NCBI GenBank assembly: GCA_023376005.1
Contig: CM042148.1
Location: 67,867,665-67,931,664, forward strand
Origin: Doryteuthis pealeii
Taxonomy: Eukaryota > Mollusca > Cephalopoda > Myopsida > Loliginidae
DNA: 64,000 nucleotides
Direction of reading: 5' to 3'
In this document: piece by piece, positions 55,096 through 64,000 of the stretch
Layout: every line of letters starts with the position of its first letter
How positions within the stretch are numbered: the first letter of the stretch is position 1
Position numbers and translations under genes: made by a program
The notes under the pieces: generated by a model
What the model saw: only the letters and a program-made list of their open reading frames with translations
The model's database searches: none
What the model was told of the DNA's origin: nothing

Positions 55096-58000
55096 TCAAA
55101 ACAAGGGTCTTAGCATTAACTATTGATTTTCTTTCTTTCATATTCAGCTTCTCTTTTACATTTTGTCACAAGCAGTTTGTTGTTGTCTCCAGCCTTTTAA
55201 TCCAATAACAATTTACAGATGACGAATGTCGAAATTTAACGAAATCCTGTGATCACCGATGTGCTGTAATGATTCAAAACAAGGGTCTTAGCATTAACAT
55301 TGATTTTCTTTCTTTCATATTCAGCTTCTCTTTTACACATTTGTCACAAGCAGTTTGTTGTTGTCTCCAGCCTTTTAATCCAATAACAATTTATAGATGA
55401 CGAATGTCGAAATTTAATAAAACCCTGTGATCACCGATGTGCTGTAATGATTCAAAACAAGGGTCTTAGCATTAACAATTGATTTTCTTTCTTTCATATT
55501 CAGCTTCTCTTTTACACATTTGTCACAAGCAGTTTGTTGTTGTCTCCAGCCTTTTAATCCAATAACAATTTACAGATGACGAATGCCGAAATTTAAACGA
55601 AACCTGTGATCACCGATGTGCTGTAATGATTCAAAACAAGGGTCTTAGCATTAACTTGATTTTCTTTCTTTCATATTCAGCTTCTCTTTTACACATTTGT
55701 CACAAGCAGTTTTGTTGTTGTCTCCAGCCTTTTAATCCAATAACAATTTACAGATGACGAATGTCGAAATTTAACGAAATCCTGTGATCACCGATGTGCT
55801 GTAATGATTCAAAACAAGGGTCTTAGCATTAACAATTGATTTTCTTTCTTTCATATTCAGCTTCTCTTTTACACATTTGTCACAAGCAGTTTGTTGTTGT
55901 CTCCAGCCTTTTAATCCAATAACAATTTACAGATGACGAATGTCGAAATTTAACGAAATCCTGTGATCACCGACGTGCTGTAATGATTCAAAACAAGGGT
56001 CTTAGCATTAACAATTGATTTTCTTTTCTTTCATATTCAGCTTCTCTTTTACACATTTGTCACAAGCAGTTTGTTGTTGTCTCCAGCCTTTTAATCCAAT
56101 AACAATTTATAGATGACGAATGTCGAAATTTAATAAAACCTGTGATAACCGATGTGCTGTAATGATTCAAAACAAGGGTCTTAGCATTAACTTGATTTTC
56201 TTTCTTTCATATTCAGCTTCTCTTTTACACATTTGTCACAAGCAGTTTGTTGTTGTCTCCAGCCTTTTAATCCAATAACAATTTACAGATGACGAATGTC
56301 GAAATTTAATAAAACCCTGTGATCACCGATGTGCTGTAATGATTCAAAACAAGGGTCTTAGCATTAACTTGATTTTCTTTCTTTCATATTCAGCTTCTCT
56401 TTTACACATTTGTCACAAGCAGTTTGTTGTTGTCTCCAGCCTTTTAATCCAATAACAATTTATAGATGACGAATGTCGAAATTTAATAAAACCCTGTGAT
56501 CACCGATGTGCTGTAATGATTCAAAACAAGGGTCTTAGCATTAACAATTGATTTTCTTTCTTTCATATTCAGCTTCTCTTTTACACATTTGTCACAAGCA
56601 GTTTGTTGTTGTCGCCAGCCTTTTAATCCAATAACAATTTACAGATGACGAATGCCGAAATTTAACGAAATCCTGTGATCACCGATGTGCTGTAATGATT
56701 CAAAACAAGGGTCTTAGCATTAACTATTGATTTTCTTTCTTTCATATTCAGCTTCTCTTTTACACATTTGTCACAAGCAGTTTGTTGTTGTCTCCAGCCT
56801 TTTAATCCAATAACAATTTACAGATTACGAATGTCGAAATTTAACGAAATCCTGTGATCACCGATGTGCTGTAATGATTCAAAACAAGGGTCTTAGCATT
56901 AACAATTGATTTTCTTTCTTTCATATTCAGCTTCTCTTTTTACACATTTGTCACAAGCAGTTTGTTGTTGTCTCCAGCCTTTTAATCCAATAACAATTTA
57001 CAGATGACGAATGTCGAAATTTAACGAAATCCTGTGATCACCGACGTGCTGTAATGATTCAAAACAAGGGTCTTAGCATTAACAATTGATTTTCTTTCTT
57101 TCATATTCAGCTTCTCTTTTACACATTTGTCACAAGCAGTTTGTTGTTGTCTCCAGCCTTTTAATCCAATAACAATTTACAGATGACGAATGTCGAAATT
57201 TAAAAAACCCTGTGATAACCGATGTGCTGTAATGATTCAAAACAAGGGTCTTAGCATTAACTTGATTTTCTTTCTTCATATTCAGCTTCTCTTTTACACA
57301 TTTGTCACAAGCAGTTTGTTGTTGTCTCCAGCCTTTTAATCCAATAACAATTTACAGATGACGAATGTCGAAATTTAACGAAATCCTGTGATCACCGACG
57401 TGCTGTAATGATTCAAAACAAGGGTCTTAGCATTAACAATTGATTTTCTTTCTTTCATATTCAGCTTCTCTTTTACACATTTGTCACAAGCAGTTTGTTG
57501 TTGTCTCCAGCCTTTTAATCCAATAACAATTTATAGATGACGAATGTCGAAATTTAATAAATCCCTGTGATAACCGATGTGCTGTAATGATTCAAAACAA
57601 GGGTCTTAGCATTAACAATTGATTTTCTTTCTTTCATATTCAGCTTCTCTTTTACACATTTGTCACAAGCAGTTTGTTGTTGTCTCCAGCCTTTTAATCC
57701 AATAACAATTTATAGATGACGAATGTCGAAATTTAAAAAACCCTGTGATAACCGATGTGCTGTAATGATTCAAAACAAGGGTCTTAGCATTAACTTTATT
57801 TTCTTTCTTTCATATTCAACTTCTCTTTTACACATTTGTCACAAGCAGTTTGTTGTTGTCTCCAGCCTTTTAATCCAATAACAATTTACAGATGACGAAT
57901 GTCGAAATTTAACGAAATCCTGTGATCACCGACGTGCTGTAATGATTCAAAACAAGGGTCTTAGCATTAACAATTGATTTTTCTTTCTTTCATATTCAGC

Positions 58001-61000
58001 TTCTCTTTTACACATTTGTCACAAGCAGTTTGTTGTTGTCTCCAGCCTTTTAATCCAATAACAATTTACAGATGACGAATGTCGAAATTTAACGAAATCC
58101 TGTGATCACCGACGTGCTGTAATGATTCAAAACAAGGGTCTTAGCATTAACAATTGATTTTCTTTTCTTTCATATTCAGCTTCTCTTTTACACATTTGTC
58201 ACAAGCAGTTTGTTGTTGTCTCCAGCCTTTTAATCCAATAACAATTTACAGATGACGAATGTCGAAATTTAACTAAATCCTGTGATCACCGACGTGCTGT
58301 AATGATTCAAAACAAGGGTCTTAGCATTAACTTTGATTTTCTTTCTTTCATATTCAGCTTCTCTTTTACACATTTGTCACAAGCAGTTTGTTGTTGTCTC
58401 CAGCCTTTTAATCCAATAACAATTTACAGATGACGAATGTCGAAATTTAACGAAATCCTGTGATCACCGACGTGCTGTAATGATTCAAAACAAGGGTCTT
58501 AGCATTAACAATTGATTTTTCTTTCTTTCATATTCAGCTTCTCTTTTACACATTTGTCACAAGCAGTTTGTTGTTGTCTCCAGCCTTTTAATCCAATAAC
58601 AATTTACAGATGACGAATGTCGAAATTTAACGAAATCCTGTGATCACCGACGTGCTGTAATGATTCAAAACAAGGGTCTTAGCATTAACAATTGATTTTC
58701 TTTCTTTCATATTCAGCTTCTCTTTTACACATTTGTCACAAGCAGTTTGTTGTTGTCTCCAGCCTTTTAATCCAATAACAATTTACAGATGACGAATGTC
58801 GAAATTTAACGAAATCCTGTGATCACCGATGTGCTGTAATGATTCAAAACAAGGGTCTTAGCATTAACAATTGATTTTCTTTCTTTCATATTCAGCTTCT
58901 CTTTTACACATTTGTCACAAGCAGTTTGTTGTTGTCGCCAGCCTTTTAATCCAATAACAATTTACAGATGACGAATGCCGAAATTTAACGAAACCCTGTG
59001 ATCACCGACGTGCTGTAATGATTCAAAACAAGGGTCTTAGCATTAACTATTGATTTTCTTTCTTTCATATTCAGCTTCTCTTTTACACATTTGTCACAAG
59101 CAGTTTGTTGTTGTCTCCAGCCTTTTAATCCAATAACAATTTACAGATTACGAATGTCGAAATTTAACGAAATCCTGTGATCACCGATGTGCTGTAATGA
59201 TTCAAAACAAGGGTCTTAGCATTAACAATTGATTTTCTTTCTTTCATATTCAGCTTCTCTTTTACACATTTGTCACAAGCAGTTTGTTGTTGTCTCCAGC
59301 CTTTTAATCCAATAACAATTTACAGATGACGAATGTCGAAATTTAACGAAATCCTGTGATCACCGACGTGCTGTAATGATTCAAAACAAGGGTCTTAGCA
59401 TTAACAATTGATTTTCTTTCTTTCATATTCAGCTTTCTTTTACACATTTGTCACAAGCAGTTTGTTGTTGTCTCCAGCCTTTTAATCCAATAACAATTTA
59501 TAGATGACGAATGTCGAAATTTAATAAAACCCTGTGATAACCGATGTGCTGTAATGATTCAAAACAAGGGTCTTAGCATTAACTTGATTTTCTTTCTTTC
59601 ATATTCAGCTTCTCTTTTACACATTTGTCACAAGCAGTTTGTTGTTGTCTCCAGCCTTTTAATCCAATAACAATTTACAGATGACGAATGTCGAAATTTA
59701 ACGAAATCCTGTGATCACCGACGTGCTGTAATGATTCAAACAAGGGTCTTAGCATTAACAATTGATTTTCTTTCTTTCATATTCAGCTTCTCTTTTACAC
59801 ATTTGTCACAAGCAGTTTGTTGTTGTCTCAGCCTTTTAATCCAATAACAATTTATAGATGACGAATGTCGAAATTTAATAAAACCCTGTGATAACCGATG
59901 TGCTGTAATGATTCAAAACAAGGGTCTTAGCATTAACTTGATTTTCTTTCTTTCATATTCAGCTTCTCTTTTACACATTTGTCACAAGCAGTTTGTTGTT
60001 GTCTCCAGCCTTTTAATCCAATAACAATTTATAGATGACGAATGTCGAAATTTAATAAAACCCTGTGATAACCGATGTGCTGTAATGATTCAAAACAAGG
60101 GTCTTAGCATTAACTTTATTTTCTTTCTTTCATATTCAACTTCTCTTTTACACATTTGTCACAAGCAGTTTGTTGTTGTCTCCAGCCTTTTAATCCAATA
60201 ACAATTTACAGATGACGAATGTCGAAATTTAACGAAATCCTGTGATCACCGACGTGCTGTAATGATTCAAAACAAGGGTCTTAGCATTAACAATTGATTT
60301 TTCTTTCTTTCATATTCAGCTTCTCTTTTACACATTTGTCACAAGCAGTTTGTTGTTGTCTCCAGCCTTTTAATCCAATAACAATTTACAGATGACGAAT
60401 GTCGAAATTTAACGAAATCCTGTGATCACCGACGTGCTGTAATGATTCAAAACAAGGGTCTTAGCATTAACAATTGATTTTCTTTCTTTCATATTCAGCT
60501 TCTCTTTTACACATTTGTCACAAGCAGTTTGTTGTTGTCTCCAGCCTTTTAATCCAATAACAATTTACAGATGACGAATGTCGAAATTTAACTAAATCCT
60601 GTGATCACCGACGTGCTGTAATGATTCAAAACAAGGGTCTTAGCATTAACTATTGATTTTCTTTCTTTCATATTCAGCTTCTCTTTTACACATTTGTCAC
60701 AAGCAGTTTGTTGTTGTCTCCAGCCTTTTAATCCAATAACAATTTACAGATGACGAATGTCGAAATTTAACGAAATCCTGTGATCACCGACGTGCTGTAA
60801 TGATTCAAAACAAGGGTCTTAGCATTAACAATTTTTTTTTCTTTCTTTCATATTCAGCTTCTCTTTTACACATTTGTCACAAGCAGTTTGTTGTTGTCTC
60901 CAGCCTTTTAATCCAATAACAATTTACAGATGACGAATGTCGAAATTTAACGAAATCCTGTGATCACCGACGTGCTGTAATGATTCAAAACAAGGGTCTT

Positions 61001-64000
61001 AGCATTAACAATTGATTTTCTTTCTTTCATATTCAGCTTCTCTTTTACACATTTGTCACAAGCAGTTTGTTGTTGTCTCCAGCCTTTTAATCCAATAACA
61101 ATTTATAGATGACGAATGTCGAAATTTAATAAAACCCTGTGATAACCGATGTGCTGTAATGATTCAAAACAAGGGTCTTAGCATTAACTTGATTTTCTTT
61201 CTTTCATATTCAGCTTCTCTTTTACACATTTGTCACAAGCAGTTTGTTGTTGTCTCCAGCCTTTTAATCCAATAACAATTTACAGATGACGAATGTCGAA
61301 ATTTAACGAAATCCTGTGATCACCGACGTGCTGTAATGATTCAAAACAAGGGTCTTAGCATTAACAATTGATTTTCTTTCTTTCATATTCAGCTTCTCTT
61401 TTACACATTTGTCACAAGCAGTTTGTTTGTTGTCTCCAGCCTTTTAATCCAATAACAATTTATAGATGACGAATGTCGAAATTTAATAAAACCTGTGATA
61501 ACCGATGTGCTGTAATGATTCAAAACAAGGGTCTTAGCATTAACTTGATTTTCTTTCTTTCATATTCAGCTTCTCTTTTACACATTTGTCACAAGCAGTT
61601 TGTTGTTGTCTCCAGCCTTTTAATCCAATAACAATTTATAGATGACGAATGTCGAAATTTAATAAAACCCTGTGATAACCGATGTGCTGTAATGATTCAA
61701 AACAAGGTCTTAGCATTAACTTTATTTTCTTTCTTTCATATTCAACTTCTCTTTTACACATTTGTCACAAGCAGTTTGTTGTTGTCTCCAGCCTTTTAAT
61801 CCAATAACAATTTACAGATGACGAATGTCGAAATTTAACTAAATCCTGTGATCACCGACGTGCTGTAATGATTCAAAACAAGGGTCTTAGCATTAACTAT
61901 TGATTTTCTTTCTTTCATATTCAGCTTCTCTTTTACACATTGTCACAAGCAGTTTGTTGTTGTCTCCAGCCTTTTAATCCAATAACAATTTACAGATGAC
62001 GAATGTCGAAATTTAACGAAATCCTGTGATCACCGACGTGCTGTAATGATTCAAAACAAGGGTCTTAGCATTAACAATTGATTTTCTTTCTTTCATATTC
62101 AGCTTCTCTTTTACACATTTGTCACAAGCAGTTTGTTGTTGTCTCCAGCCTTTTAATCCAATAACAATTTACAGATGACGAATGTCGAAATTTAACGAAA
62201 TCCTGTGATCACCGACGTGCTGTAATGATTCAAAACAAGGGTCTTAGCATTAACAATTGATTTTCTTTCTTTCATATTCAGCTTCTCTTTTACACATTTG
62301 TCACAAGCAGTTTGTTGTTTGTCTCCAGCCTTTTAATCCAATAACAATTTACAGATGACGAATGTCGAAATTTAACGAAATCCTGTGATCACCGACGTGC
62401 TGTAATGATTCAAAAAGGGTCTTAGCATTAACAATTGATTTTCTTTCTTTCATATTCAGCTTCTCTTTTACACATTTGTCACAAGCAGTTTGTTGTTGTC
62501 TCCAGCCTTTTAATCAATAACAATTTACAGATGACGAATGTCGAAATTTAACGAAATCCTGTGATCACCGACGTGCTGTAATGATTCAAAACAAGGGTCT
62601 TAGCATTAACAATTGATTTTCTTTCTTTCATATTCAGCTTCTCTTTTACACATTTGTCACAAGCAGTTTGTTGTTGTCTCCAGCCTTTTAATCCAATAAC
62701 AATTTACAGATGACGAATGTCGAAATTTAACGAAATCCTGTGATCACCGACGTGCTGTAATGATTCAAAACAAGGGTCTTAGCATTAACAATTGATTTTC
62801 TTTCTTTCATATTCAGCTTCTCTTTTACACATTTGTCACAAGCAGTTTGTTGTTGTCTCCAGCCTTTTAATCCAATAACAATTTACAGATGACGAATGTC
62901 GAAATTTAACTAAATCCTGTGATCACCGATGTGCTGTAATGATTCAAAACAAGGGTCTTAGCATTAACTATTGATTTTCTTTCTTTCATATTCAGCTTCT
63001 CTTTTACACATTTGTCACAAGCAGTTTGTTGTTGTCTCCAGCCTTTTAATCCAATAACAATTTACAGATGACGAATGTCGAAATTTAACGAAATCCTGTG
63101 ATCACCGACGTGCTGTAATGATTCAAAACAAGGGTCTTAGCATTAACAATTGATTTTTCTTTCTTTCATATTCAGCTTCTCTTTTACACATTTGTCACAA
63201 GCAGTTTGTTGTTGTCTCCAGCCTTTTAATCCAATAACAATTTACAGATGACGAATGTCGAAATTTAACGAAATCCTGTGATCACCGACGTGCTGTAATG
63301 ATTCAAAACAAGGGTCTTAGCATTAACAATTGATTTTCTTTCTTTCATATTCAGCTTCTCTTTTACACATTTGTCACAAGCAGTTTGTTGTTGTCTCCAG
63401 CCTTTTAATCCAATAACAATTTACAGATGACGAATGTCGAAATTTAACTAAATCCTGTGATCACCGACGTGCTGTAATGATTCAAAACAAGGGTCTTAGC
63501 ATTAACAATTGATTTTCTTTCTTTCATATTCAGCTTCTCTTTTACACATTTGTCACAAGCAGTTTGTTGTTGTCTCCAGCCTTTTAATCCAATAACAATT
63601 TACAGATGACGAATGTCGAAATTTAACGAAATCCTGTGATCACCGACGTGCTGTAATGATTCAAAACAAGGGTCTTAGCATTAACAATTGATTTTCTTTC
63701 TTTCATATTCAGCTTCTCTTTTACACATTTGTCACAAGCAGTTTGTTGTTGTCTCCAGCCTTTTAATCCAATAACAATTTACAGATGACGAATGTCGAAA
63801 TTTAACGAAATCCTGTGATCACCGACGTGCTGTAATGATTCAAAACAAGGGTCTTAGCATTAACAATTGATTTTCTTTCTTTCATATTCAGCTTCTCTTT
63901 TACACATTTGTCACAAGCAGTTTGTTGTTGTCTCCAGCCTTTTAATCCAATAAAATTTACAGATGACGAATGTCGAAATTTAACGAAATCCTGTGATCAC
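55038..64000 (+). repeat. 179-bp satellite derived from the Tc1 transposase 3' end, about 50 copies
   Basis: Each unit begins ACAGATGACGAATG, encodes in its first third the transposase C-terminus (TDDECRNL..KSCDHRCAVMIQNK, then GLSIN and stop), and continues with about 110 bp of 3' flank (CTCTTTTACACATTTGTCAC, GTTGTTGTCTCCAGCC). Unit length is 177-181 bp. The units are oriented like the pseudogene. Diagnostic variants recur about 2.32 kb apart. The array runs off the right edge. Confidence 0.97.

Noticed and set aside
55038..64000. CRISPR-like array
   Set aside because: Units are tandem with no unique spacers, and the genome is eukaryotic. The same applies to the 73-bp and 70-bp arrays.

Overview
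This window looks like nuclear DNA of an invertebrate animal. It is AT-rich and intron-rich, with GT-AG introns, and most of it is transposable elements, microsatellites and satellite arrays. Nothing bacterial is present: no operons, Shine-Dalgarno sites or long uninterrupted genes. The mix of tRNA-headed SINEs, REL-endonuclease LINEs, a Penelope-like element, Helitrons and TTAGGG-like motifs would fit a lophotrochozoan, perhaps a mollusc. That assignment is inference; nothing here fixes the species.

Only two protein-coding genes can be supported. Both are on the minus strand, in tandem, and are paralogous S1 (trypsin/chymotrypsin-fold) serine proteases with signal peptides. Gene A (30286-50912) is complete: six exons join in frame into 258 residues with His, Asp and Ser of the catalytic triad. 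Gene B (121-10374) has exons 1-4 here; the exon carrying the catalytic serine lies beyond the left edge. Exons 1, 2 and 4 have identical lengths in the two genes (49, 163 and 132 nt) and all comparable intron phases match, so they arose by duplication of one gene. Both have a histidine, not Arg or Lys, before the mature N-terminus, and gene A lacks the trypsin specificity aspartate.

Layout: 1-10374 gene B, with a 73-bp satellite in intron 3, a tandem tRNA-like array and a Helitron in intron 2, and SINEs and a second Helitron in intron 1. 10447-30140 is the intergenic space: microsatellites, two solo LTRs, two MITE types with TTAGGG-like cores, a cluster of REL-endonuclease LINE tails, SINEs and a LINE interrupted by an LTR. 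30286-50912 is gene A; its introns hold a 70-bp satellite, foldback palindromes next to (TA)n tracts, three Helitrons, an LTR with primer binding site, SINEs and a LINE tail. 50967-64000 is upstream of gene A: a MITE with a perfect 8-bp target duplication, a Penelope-like GIY-YIG fragment, a Tc1 transposase pseudogene, and about 9 kb (about 50 copies) of a 179-bp satellite whose monomer is the 3' end of that transposase.

The most unusual item is the transposase-derived satellite with its about 13-monomer higher-order period. Next come the two unrelated MITE types that both carry telomere-like cores, and the foldback palindromes that carry hammerhead-like cores. Repeat boundaries were judged by eye and are approximate unless target duplications are stated.
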